Assembly: GCF_024320865.1 (NCBI RefSeq)
Contig: NZ_JANDBD010000001.1
Coordinates: 682,001-746,000 of the forward strand
Direction: 5' to 3'
DNA: 64,000 bases
From: Mycolicibacterium arenosum
Lineage (GTDB): Bacteria; Actinomycetota; Actinomycetes; Mycobacteriales; Mycobacteriaceae
This document shows, in pieces, positions 26,201-33,048 of this stretch; within the stretch, counting starts at the first letter, position 1, and every line of letters starts with the position of its first letter. The position numbers were made by a program, and so were the translations under genes. Below the pieces are notes generated by a model that saw only the letters and a program-made list of their open reading frames with translations, did not search any database and was not told the DNA's origin.

Positions 26201-29105
26201 TCATGGCGGTGTAGAGCTGTTGGCGGGTCAGCCGATCCGACCCGACGACGTGGCAGCTTCCGGTCGTGGTCTTGGAACCGATGGTCATGCCCTGGGAGGC
26301 GTCGATCGTCGACGCGTACCCGAGCGTCGTGTAGGCCCGGACGTACCAGGCGGGCAGCGTCGTCTTCTGGCCGGTGTCGAGGCGCGCGACCGTCAGTCCG
26401 CCGTCGCGGGTGACCTTGTCGACACGCCAGCGGTAGCCGTTGCGGACGAAGTCTGTGCCCCCCAGGCGCAGGGTCCGCTTGTTGCGGCGGGTCGCCACTA
26501 CGTCACCCACCGACGCACGCAACCCGTCGGCCAACTCGGCTTCGCGGAGATCCGCGGGCCGAATCTGCTTGCCCTCTGGAACCATTCGCTGAAGGCGGTC
26601 GAGGCGGGCGCGTTCGTTGAGTTGGGTGACGATGTCGTTGGTGGGGGCGAGCATTGCACTGTCGTAGCCGCGGTTCCGGTCGTCGGCCCAGGCTCGGTAG
26701 ACCTGGTGGATGACGGTGTCGTCGGAGCCGACGTGGATGCGGTGCTGGTCGGCGTAGAACGCTAACCCCGCCGGATCCCCCTCCCGCAACGCCAACCCGG
26801 CGTGCGCTTCGGTGCGAGACCGGAACCGGATCACCTCGGTCAAGGTCAGCGCGCCGTAGGTGGCGTCGATATCGCGCAACACACCGCCCGCCGAGACGGA
26901 GGCCAGCTGCTGGTCGTCGCCGATCAACCTGACGCTGGCGCCGCGGGCGAGAGCGGTGGTGATGACGGCGTCGAGCTGTCGCGTGCCGGCCTTGCCTGCC
27001 TCGTCGAGGATGATCAGCGTGTTCTCGTTGATGGCGTCGAACCACTGTCGCGCCGGATCTTCGTGGGCGTTTGGATGGCTTTGTAGCCAGATGAACTTGT
27101 CGACGGTGTCGCACTCGGAACCGATGTCCTCGCGCAGCAGCTGGGCTTGATTCGCACCGGGGGACAGGCCGAGAACGGTGCCACCGGACTCCACCCACGC
27201 ACGTGCGAGCGCGGCCATCGCGGTCGTCTTCCCCGACCCGGCGGGAGCGAGCGCGAGCTGAACCCGCGCACCGGAGCAGGCCATCTCGCGGACGACGGCG
27301 CGCTGGCCGGGGTTGAGTTCTGTTCCGCTGGTGGCCTTCAATCCGAGCAGCGCGAGGTTGACTGTCTCGTCGTCGATGCGGCGGCCGTCGCGTTGTCCGG
27401 CGGCGTGCAGGATGCGTGTCTCGGCGGCCAGGATCTCCGCACTGGTGAACAGGGCGGTGCCGTGCGTGGTGTAGACGCTGGCGCCGTCGCGGCGACGCAG
27501 CACCGCCGGCTCACCCAATTCGGCGTCTGTGATCCGGGCGTGTGCACGGCTCAACGGTTCGGCAAGAGCGGCCGCGGTAATGGCCTCCGCGAGATGCGCA
27601 TCGGACGCCATTCCGACAGTGCGGATGCGGCGTTGGGATTCCGCGTAGACGTGCGCGAACTGCCAACTCGACCGTGATGAGGAGACGGTGTCGACGACGA
27701 GGCGGGCCTGTTCCGCCACCCATCCCGGCGTCACCGTCACCGTCTGCTGAGGCACACACGCGTGGACGCCGACGAGCACCGTCGACAGGGCGTACTGGGA
27801 GCCGAGGTGTTCGATGGCCTGGGTGCGCCACTGCTGCCGCTGCTCGGCCAACGACCTGGGTTCGTGCTTGGCGACGCGGGTTTCCAGCGTCGCCTGCTGA
27901 TGAAGCGAGATGGCTTCGATGGTGGTGGGTTCGCGACCGTGATCGCTCTGAAACCGCTTCGCCAATTCGGTGTACCGGTCCCGAATCAACGCTCGTCGGG
28001 TGGAGAACATCTCGCACAGATCGGCGGGGATGCCGACGATCTCGCGCACCGGACGCTTGCCGCGTTCGGATGAGAGTCGTTCCTCGAAGACGACGCCGGC
28101 GAGCTGGGTGGCGTACGCCTCGAGGCGGGTGTTGTAGAACTCCGAGGCCGCGACCGTGGTCTTGAACAACGGCCGTCCGTCCAATGCGAGCCACCGCGGA
28201 ACACCGTCGGCGCCGAGGGCGCGGACCTTGTTGGAGACGGCGATGTGGGTGTGCAGATCGGGGTCTCCGGCGCGGCTGTCGCGGTGCACGAAGCGCGCGG
28301 CGATGAATCCTTCGGTGTCGAGTTGCGCTACTCCTTGGGCGCCGATGCGGGTGAAGGCGGCATTGTCCTGGAGGAACTCGAGGGTGTCGGCGACGGCCCG
28401 ATCGTGGCACTGCTCCAACGTCTTCGACAGCTCCAACGGCGCCAAAGCCCACAGCACCGAGAAGCTCTTCACGGGGCTGAACGTCAGGTCGTAGCCCGCG
28501 GTGGAGGTGGTCTGATCACGCGACTGGGTGGCGATGAACCCCGTCAGTTCCCGCTCATCCGACGGCACGCGCCCGTACTCCGAATGAAACATGTCCCGCG
28601 CGATGACAGTCCGAAGTCGAGCCCGTAGTGCGTCGTCGATAGGGGCGTTCCACGGGAGGCTCTGGCTGAGATTGTGGTCGCGGAACGCCACGGCCAACCG
28701 GCGCTGCAGTTCGGTGGACGCGTCGTTGATGAGGAACGGCCGACCCAGGTTCACCGCGGCGGTCGCGGCGCCTTTCCCGGCTCCGCGCAGGATCAGGTGT
28801 TCGGCGATACGACCGGCATTCGGGTGCAGTCCCAACCCGAACAGGGCGCGCATCTGGTCCTCGGTGACCTGCGATCCGCGGCCTACCCGCCAGAGTTCGG
28901 TCTCGAAGTCGGAGGTGAGTTCGCGGCCCGCCGGGGTGTGGAAGGCGTCGAGTCCGCGGCCGGTCCACTCGCCGGGTGACTCGCCCTTGTCGGAGTAGTA
29001 GTCGGCGAGCGTTGTGCGGCCGCGGTTTTCGTCGTCGTGCGCGGCGGTCTGCCGGACCAGATACACGTATCCGTCTCCGGCGGTGAGCTTGTGGATGCTC
29101 ATCAT
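23223..29105 (-). CDS. MobF family conjugative relaxase-helicase (TraA/TrwC-like)
   Basis: A 1960-residue protein. The N-terminal third is a TrwC relaxase: LTAGDGYVYLVRQ, the tyrosine pair in LADYYSDKGESPG (likely the nicking Tyr), and the three-histidine metal site in HRDSRAGDPDLHTHI. Then comes a RecD-like superfamily 1 helicase with Walker A LAPAGSGKTTAM, DEAG in LIILDEAGKAG, GDDQQL, ASTIDASQGMTIG and TAMTRATDENHVYL. The last 900 or so residues are a helical, charged extension without a domain I recognise. It nicks at oriT and unwinds the transferred strand. The gene is divergent from a small gene across a repeat-rich candidate oriT. No coupling ATPase is encoded nearby. Confidence 0.94.
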   Translation of the reverse strand: MMSIHKLTAGDGYVYLVRQTAAHDDENRGRTTLADYYSDKGESPGEWTGRGLDAFHTPAGRELTSDFETELWRVGRGSQVTEDQMRALFGLGLHPNAGRIAEHLILRGAGKGAATAAVNLGRPFLINDASTELQRRLAVAFRDHNLSQSLPWNAPIDDALRARLRTVIARDMFHSEYGRVPSDERELTGFIATQSRDQTTSTAGYDLTFSPVKSFSVLWALAPLELSKTLEQCHDRAVADTLEFLQDNAAFTRIGAQGVAQLDTEGFIAARFVHRDSRAGDPDLHTHIAVSNKVRALGADGVPRWLALDGRPLFKTTVAASEFYNTRLEAYATQLAGVVFEERLSSERGKRPVREIVGIPADLCEMFSTRRALIRDRYTELAKRFQSDHGREPTTIEAISLHQQATLETRVAKHEPRSLAEQRQQWRTQAIEHLGSQYALSTVLVGVHACVPQQTVTVTPGWVAEQARLVVDTVSSSRSSWQFAHVYAESQRRIRTVGMASDAHLAEAITAAALAEPLSRAHARITDAELGEPAVLRRRDGASVYTTHGTALFTSAEILAAETRILHAAGQRDGRRIDDETVNLALLGLKATSGTELNPGQRAVVREMACSGARVQLALAPAGSGKTTAMAALARAWVESGGTVLGLSPGANQAQLLREDIGSECDTVDKFIWLQSHPNAHEDPARQWFDAINENTLIILDEAGKAGTRQLDAVITTALARGASVRLIGDDQQLASVSAGGVLRDIDATYGALTLTEVIRFRSRTEAHAGLALREGDPAGLAFYADQHRIHVGSDDTVIHQVYRAWADDRNRGYDSAMLAPTNDIVTQLNERARLDRLQRMVPEGKQIRPADLREAELADGLRASVGDVVATRRNKRTLRLGGTDFVRNGYRWRVDKVTRDGGLTVARLDTGQKTTLPAWYVRAYTTLGYASTIDASQGMTIGSKTTTGSCHVVGSDRLTRQQLYTAMTRATDENHVYLPTAETDAHRVLTPKATHPDTALDVLQRVLARDGAAVSATTEQRTAEDPFQRLGHASRMYVHAIGALAEHHLGAASMAAIDTAADTIHPNLTAAGGWPTLRLHLALLAIAGHDPIRRLEAAAAQGDLANVADPAAVLDYRLEPGADTRDAGPLRWLPPLPQALVDSTDWADYLHARRDLVTTLAEQIRHTAAGWDAATAPRWARPLVTANAGVRAEIAVFRAAHDVPDPDTRLTGPEQYATRDRRAQNLLADLATREIGCTATDHRRFHYLDRLDPRIRRDPYWPQLASRLAEVARTDVDVRQLLADAAADGPLPDQMPGAALWWRLSGRLHPATLDTRTDYLRPDWLPDLHRVFGSATAETITADPAFGGLVVAIDTADPERWTPIELLQLAHEHLRDHDDTIRPDQCARLLTYSIDLFANPNPYDHNDIPACLDADIPVDIDEEEVLLHWVPDPHQLATVPPDDVLLEMLGLGHGGHLIPPTDIEDLPPDLFDDGAVDFVLSFDELLTERPAPRPLNEVVADVRALREAKHLATEHLRELQDRVRRNDGPAVRAAAEQLRELRERAAADRPYAIAVQDVLARWADAETDYQHALDYLRYTQDQLTLAEADAHMDALDIESARAAVKLATLAIPDHSPAQRFHHELAEVMTQRADAAGGADRIVTDETVEAARKRAIADDLAAVTAARAHRDQLVIELDRAESATAKAFAEGETRTTDYILDHIDELHTELAMLRAAGDYRFERAIHIDPDTVQHLPELTARGITNLARSGFTVTAVHAGDSDTAREALDILRASAAEQGHAITLCSAADEHPPVPSGHERTSLMLADVHGQIVRREREIDSNTTLVIDHAAHADPAVLVDLAEHIAERHARLVLIDGDDHGWPPAPSWPLLRLLHGDLPWSVTLSVDAATPSRRANQPDFDPVLDQALRCDSRLLEPDVASSLAERERLRRQHASSSRVDESIWRVTERQTQRPTFGLER

Positions 29106-29141
29106 GACCGCGTCACAGCGTGACCATAAGACGGTTACCCC

Positions 29142-29172
29142 ACGGGTTTTGCGATCGTAGATCGCACCCCGT
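29142..29172. other. Candidate oriT element: imperfect inverted repeat
   Basis: acggg and cccgt outer arms enclose tgcgatc-gta-gatcgca, about 37 bp upstream of the relaxase start. Inverted repeats next to a relaxase gene are the usual relaxase recognition elements. A related repeat follows at 29200-29216. Confidence 0.5.
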
Positions 29173-29199
29173 CTGAACAGGAGTTATGCCGCTGTCGTG

Positions 29200-29216
29200 A
29201 TCGCATCAGATGCGAT
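29200..29216. other. Candidate oriT element: second gcgat-based inverted repeat
   Basis: atcgcat-cag-atgcgat has 7-bp arms and a 3-base loop. It reuses the same gcgat word as the repeat at 29150-29166, so the pair may be the binding sites of the relaxase or of the small protein encoded at 29502. Confidence 0.45.
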
Positions 29217-29421
29217 TGGCCACGATCTACCGGCGTGCAAGAGGTGTGTGGTGCGCAAGCGGGGCCGGCGGGCCCGCGATGTGGGCAGGGGCCGAGGGGC
29301 GGAATCGGGACGACCGAGCGATCGGTGGTTGGTTCCAGGTTGACTCGGTCGACGGTGCCTGGGGCGGAGGAGCGTCGGAGTTGGCGTCGGGGCGTGGAAT
29401 GGCTGCGGGTTGGTTGTCGCC

Positions 29422-29454
29422 GCGCGCCGCCGCGCCGCAGGCGCGGCGGCGCGC
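29422..29454. other. Perfect 15-bp GC-only hairpin in the candidate oriT region
   Basis: Arms gcgcgccgccgcgcc (29422-29436) and its exact complement (29440-29454) enclose a 3-base loop, 47 bp before the small gene at 29502. There is no T-run. It could be an extruded cruciform used at oriT or a transcription barrier between divergent genes. Confidence 0.6.
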
Positions 29455-29501
29455 ACCCAAGGCCGGCGGAGCCGTGGGGTGATCGGCTTAGCATCGCCGG
29501 T

Positions 29502-29969
29502 ATGGACGGGACGACGAGTCGCAAGCAGGCGCGGGCGAGGGTGCTGGAGCGGCAGCGCGACGCGGCCGCGGCGCGAGAAGCACGGGAGCGGGCCAACATC
29601 GGCGATCTGACGGAGTTCACGGTGCAAGCCGCGCGGGCTGCCGAGGTTGACGGGTGGCTGGCGCACAGACTGGAGGCGCTGCACGCCGAGGCGGAGCGGC
29701 GCCGCGACACTCACCGCCTGGCGGCGGGGCTGGCGCTTCGGCGGATGCGGTTGCGCGGGGAGACGATTCCGGGTATCGCCGATGCGGCCGGTGTGTCTAT
29801 CGGTCGGGTGCGCGATTTCCTCAAGATGGCCGCACGATCCGACGCGGGCGATCAGCCCGCTGCGGCAGTGGCCTCAGCGCAGGTGCCGCCGCTGCCCACG
29901 CCGATGGACCAGATCGCTGATGGGCGTGCTGTTTCCGCGCGGGATGCGGCCGACCGGCAAGGAACGTAG
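29502..29969 (+). CDS. Small helical protein beside the relaxase, possible relaxosome accessory factor
   Basis: A 155-residue protein. The N-terminal half is highly charged and probably one long coiled coil (KQARARVLERQRDAAAARE and on). Residues about 85-115 resemble a helix-turn-helix (GETIPGIADAAGVSIGRVRDF). The ATG follows at the end of the repeat-rich intergenic region. Small DNA-binding proteins divergent from MobF relaxases often bind oriT, as TrwA does for TrwC, and that is the inferred role. No family was recognised by name. Confidence 0.6.
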   Translation: MDGTTSRKQARARVLERQRDAAAAREARERANIGDLTEFTVQAARAAEVDGWLAHRLEALHAEAERRRDTHRLAAGLALRRMRLRGETIPGIADAAGVSIGRVRDFLKMAARSDAGDQPAAAVASAQVPPLPTPMDQIADGRAVSARDAADRQGT

Positions 29970-30048
29970 CGGCGTCGTCGGGGCGGTCAATGGCTGTGCG
30001 GGCACGACCGTGCCGATGCTCGTCGACAGGAGCGGCGCACCGAGCGGG

Positions 30049-30945
30049 TTACTGCCACGCGGTCCGGTCGGGATCCCATACCTGTGCGGAGGCGTCACCG
30101 GTCAGCACGGGGTCGGCGAATTCGATGACCGACTCGATGACTGGGTGCAACCGCGGTGGTAGATCATCTCGGGTGTGACGTCGTCGCCACTGTTCCCATT
30201 TCGGTTGAGACAGATCGGCGTAACCGTCGAGGACATCGGCGAGACTCGCGAGTGCGACAACGCGGTGCGCGGCGACCTCGCGGATCGCGTCGCGCAGGGT
30301 GGACCCCGACACGGAGTGACTGCGCGTGAGGGTCCAGATATCGCCGAAGTCCCGCCACCGTGTGTTGGCCGTGCCGCGTTGCACCGCGGTGACGATCTTC
30401 TCGGCGAGCACCATGTGCAGCGGGTAGCCCCGCAACTCGATCGGGTCACCATCGAGTAGTCGCGGCACGGAGACAATGTCCGGTCCGGGAATGATCGGAT
30501 CGCCGATGTTCACGTCGACGTGAAAGCGGAGACGCACCTTGCCGATCCGCGCGTCGACACTCACGCGGACACCCGAGTAGTCGTCCTCCTCGCGGATGAC
30601 TTCGGCAGTGGCGCCGGCGGTGCTGAACTGGACACCGTCATCGATCGGAAGTGCTGCCTCGCAAACGTTCACGATCTGAGAAAGGACCGACGACGGGGCG
30701 TTGCTGATGTTCTCCGCCGCGAGATCGACGTCGCGTGTGGGGCGTCGGTTGCCGAACGCGGCGAGCAGTACACCGCCTTTGAGGATGAAGTCGTCGCGGG
30801 CGTCGCTGGTGGCCAGGCGCGCCAGGAACCCCTCCAAGGCGTACAGGTCGAGCAGTTCCTGGGTGTTTCGCCCGCTCGCCTTGGCGCGTTTCTGGAGCTC
30901 GCGGTACGCCCGTTGGCCGGCGTCGTCGCGCGGACCGGCGTTCAC
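30049..30945 (-). CDS. AbiEii/AbiGii family nucleotidyltransferase toxin
   Basis: A 298-residue nucleotidyltransferase of the DUF1814/AbiEii type. The signature is FILKGGVLLAAFGNRRPTRD followed by VDL, with the GG and the Asp-x-Asp metal-binding residues, near residue 55-80. In type IV toxin-antitoxin systems such proteins modify target nucleic acids (tRNA 3' ends for the mycobacterial MenT relatives) and cause growth arrest or abortive infection. Its start overlaps the AbiEi stop by 4 bp, so antitoxin and toxin come from one transcript, antitoxin first. All key residues are present. Confidence 0.88.
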   Translation of the reverse strand: MNAGPRDDAGQRAYRELQKRAKASGRNTQELLDLYALEGFLARLATSDARDDFILKGGVLLAAFGNRRPTRDVDLAAENISNAPSSVLSQIVNVCEAALPIDDGVQFSTAGATAEVIREEDDYSGVRVSVDARIGKVRLRFHVDVNIGDPIIPGPDIVSVPRLLDGDPIELRGYPLHMVLAEKIVTAVQRGTANTRWRDFGDIWTLTRSHSVSGSTLRDAIREVAAHRVVALASLADVLDGYADLSQPKWEQWRRRHTRDDLPPRLHPVIESVIEFADPVLTGDASAQVWDPDRTAWQ

Positions 30946-31520
30946 AGCAGGATGCTCAGTGCCTGCTGCAGCGCGCGCTGCGCGTGGGGAAAGGACCGCG
31001 CCATCCGCAGGATCTCCGATGGTTGGCCGCCGTGGCGCAACCAGCGCTTCAGCGCGTCGTTCGCCTGGTCGACTCCTTCGTGGTGCTGGAGGCGGTAGGT
31101 GTCGATGATCGTTCGGGGTGCTGAGTAGAGCCCGATCGTCCGATCGCCATCGATGTCCAGTTCCTCGCGACCGATGTCGAACGTGTCGGTGGCGAAGCGG
31201 TGCCAGCTGACATGGGCGGTGACCTTCGGGGCCCAGTCGCCGCGGGGGATGGCGATGTCGATTGCGGCGGGGATGTCATCGGTGAGGTCGTGTCGGACGA
31301 GTGCTGATCGCAGCGCGATGGTGGCACGAGGTGCCGCGGAGGCGATCTCGACGAGTTCCTCATCGCCGTACCAGTCGCTCTTGCGGTAGAAGCCGCGCGC
31401 GATCGGCGTGATCCGCCCATCGAGTCGAAGGGTTTGCAGCTGCCGCTTGCTCATGTGTTCCAGCGCTTCGGCCGATCGAAACGTTGGCGGCAGACGGGAG
31501 AGGATGTCATCGCTATCCAT
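30942..31520 (-). CDS. AbiEi family antitoxin/transcriptional regulator
   Basis: A 192-residue protein. An N-terminal winged-helix-like domain (FRSAEALEHMSKRQLQTLRL, DGRITPIARGFYRKS) is followed by the DUF559/AbiEi C-terminal domain (SAPRTIIDTYRLQHHEGVDQ and ALKRWLRHGG). In AbiE modules this protein represses its own promoter and neutralises AbiEii without direct binding. The gene is directly upstream of, and overlaps, the nucleotidyltransferase. The promoter should lie in 31521-31644. Confidence 0.85.
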   Translation of the reverse strand: MDSDDILSRLPPTFRSAEALEHMSKRQLQTLRLDGRITPIARGFYRKSDWYGDEELVEIASAAPRATIALRSALVRHDLTDDIPAAIDIAIPRGDWAPKVTAHVSWHRFATDTFDIGREELDIDGDRTIGLYSAPRTIIDTYRLQHHEGVDQANDALKRWLRHGGQPSEILRMARSFPHAQRALQQALSILL

Positions 31521-31644
31521 GTCGACCTCGTCCCAAATCCTTCACAGTGGTATATGGACTGTATAGGATTCGGCACGCGCTGTCGACGGTGTTTGGCTGC
31601 GCGTGCACGTCATCTGCGGTCGCCTGCGTCGGGCATCAGCGCGA

Positions 31645-31818
31645 TCAACGCTGGGGCTGTTGCTGTTTCGCGAGGTAGGCGTCCACGGCGGCGGATCGGC
31701 GATGGCCGGCGGGAACGACGCGGCCCTCCAACTTCGCTGATGCCTTTGTGGACCGCACGCCGGCCTTCTTGACGGCAGCCTTCGACACCACCACCGTCTT
31801 CGGTGTGGTGCGCGCCAT
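31645..31818 (-). CDS. Small basic hypothetical protein
   Basis: A 57-codon gene with a good GGAGGTGA ribosome binding site 5 bases before the ATG. The product is strongly basic and lysine/alanine-rich at the N-terminus (TPKTVVVSKAAVKKAG) and ends AVDAYLAKQQQPQR. Codon choice fits a translated gene. It resembles small nucleic-acid-binding or antitoxin-like proteins in charge only; no family recognised. It lies upstream of abiEi on the same strand. Confidence 0.6.
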   Translation of the reverse strand: MARTTPKTVVVSKAAVKKAGVRSTKASAKLEGRVVPAGHRRSAAVDAYLAKQQQPQR

Positions 31819-31950
31819 CAGTTCACCTCCATGCGTCGTGGGTCTCGGTTGAGGTTATCGGCGTGCTGGCGGTGATGGCGATGCCATTACCGGCCCTCGC
31901 TCTGGCGGAGCGGCCTCCGCGGGGTCAGACTGCCAAGGGGAGGTGCAAGC

Positions 31951-32106
31951 GTGTCCGATGCCGATGAGATCGCCGACGCGATTGAGCAGAGCCTCGCCGC
32001 TGCGGACTACGGTGCCGCGCTGTCCGCTCGCGGCCTCACGCTGGTGGCGCTGAACGACGCAGGCGAGATCGTCGAGTACCGCCCCGACGGCGGCCTCTCG
32101 CACTAA
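31951..32106 (+). CDS. Small acidic hypothetical protein
   Basis: A 51-residue acidic protein from a GTG with GGGGAGG 7 bases upstream. The sequence (MSDADEIADAIEQSLA at the start, then LTLVALNDAGEIVEYRPDGG) looks like a helix followed by a beta hairpin. Its stop overlaps the convergent excisionase stop by 4 bp. No family recognised; small acidic genes near xis in such elements are often uncharacterised. Confidence 0.6.
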   Translation: MSDADEIADAIEQSLAAADYGAALSARGLTLVALNDAGEIVEYRPDGGLSH

Positions 32107-32312
32107 CTCTCGAGCGGGACCGACTGGCGGTCGAGGTTCTCGATGAACTCGACGATCGCCGCCTCTGATATCAACCGGCGTCGGCCGACCTTGACGCTGC
32201 GCAGCTGGCGGCTGGCGATGAGTCCGAAGGCGGTCGAGCGGCCGACGCGCAGGCGCTTCATGACCTCTTCGACGGTATGCAGTTGGGCCGGGGTGGTGTG
32301 CGTGGACTCCAT
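32103..32312 (-). CDS. Excisionase-like helix-turn-helix protein (MerR/Xis type)
   Basis: A 69-residue protein with the DNA-binding pattern LHTVEEVMKRLRVGRSTAFGLIASRQL followed by SVKVGRRRLISEAAI, the winged helix-turn-helix of small excisionases. It would bend DNA at the attachment site and bias the integrase toward excision. It is divergent from the XRE repressor, with repeat-type operator candidates between them. Confidence 0.82.
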   Translation of the reverse strand: MESTHTTPAQLHTVEEVMKRLRVGRSTAFGLIASRQLRSVKVGRRRLISEAAIVEFIENLDRQSVPLES

Positions 32313-32320
32313 GCGAGCTC

Positions 32321-32428
32321 CTGTGTCGAAATGAGACAGAACCCGCAGGCCCTGCGCCTATGAAGTGTGTCTACTCCTCTCTTCAAGTTTGCACAACTGC
32401 AAGATAGTCTGTGTCGATATGAGGCAAG
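32321..32428. promoter_or_regulatory. xis / XRE divergent control region with direct-repeat operators
   Basis: A word beginning ctgtgtcgaaatgagaca at 32321-32340 recurs with two changes in its first 18 bases at 32409-32428, where it spans the XRE start codon. The first copy overlaps the likely xis leader. Between them, ttgca-caac-tgcaa forms a dyad at 32389-32402. The layout suggests that the XRE protein represses xis and its own gene from the same site type. Confidence 0.6.
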
Positions 32429-33009
32429 AATGGGCAGACGAGCTGCACCGACGCGTGGCCGCGGCGATCAAAGCCGCACGCTCCGGGCGGTCCGCGCAGT
32501 GGCTCGCTGACGAGACCGAACGGATCGGCTTTCCGATCACGCGTGCGCAGATCGCCAACTACGAGAGTGGCCGCAAGAAGGGGCTCGACCTCACGGAGCT
32601 GCTGATGCTGGCTGCCGCACTGCGTGTGCCACCCGTCGTCCTGCTGTTCCCCGACCTTCCCGACGGGCCCGTCGAGGCCCTTCCCGGTATCACGGTCGAC
32701 AGTTGGGATGCCGCGGCGTGGTTTTCCGGCGAAGCGAGAGCTCCGGATGCCGGGGCGGGGGAGAAGCCCGAAACCGCGGAGTCCAAGCGCATCTGGGCCG
32801 TGCGCGAGCGGTTGACGCAATTGGCGTCCATCGGTCGCTTCTACGACTGGATCAAGGAGATCGGCAAAAGGTCCACGCCGTTGAGGCCCGGCGATCCCGA
32901 GATGCGCGCCTTCAAACTTCAGCTGGAGAGCCTTCGTGACGAGGTCGCTCGACTCGAAGAGATCATTCGTGAAAACGGGGGTGTGCTCGATGCTTCAAGC
33001 GCAGTCTGA
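32419..33009 (+). CDS. XRE family repressor upstream of the integrase
   Basis: A 196-residue protein. The helix-turn-helix lies at the N-terminus (IKAARSGRSAQWLADETERI, then TRAQIANYESGRKKGLDL), followed by a proline-rich linker and a C-terminal coiled coil (MRAFKLQLESLRDEVARLEE) for oligomerisation. The ATG at 32419 lies inside the second operator-like repeat, so binding would block its own translation start region. It is followed by the integrase gene 39 bp downstream. It is the likely immunity/lysogeny-type regulator of the element. Confidence 0.82.
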   Translation: MRQEWADELHRRVAAAIKAARSGRSAQWLADETERIGFPITRAQIANYESGRKKGLDLTELLMLAAALRVPPVVLLFPDLPDGPVEALPGITVDSWDAAAWFSGEARAPDAGAGEKPETAESKRIWAVRERLTQLASIGRFYDWIKEIGKRSTPLRPGDPEMRAFKLQLESLRDEVARLEEIIRENGGVLDASSAV

Positions 33010-33048
33010 CAAGACGACGACGAACCAACAGGGGAACGGGGATTGGTG

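Noticed and set aside
25176..26765. 529-codon open frame on the plus strand inside the relaxase gene
   Set aside because: Gly/Val/Arg-rich antisense translation of the helicase part of the MobF gene, which has clear motifs in its own frame.
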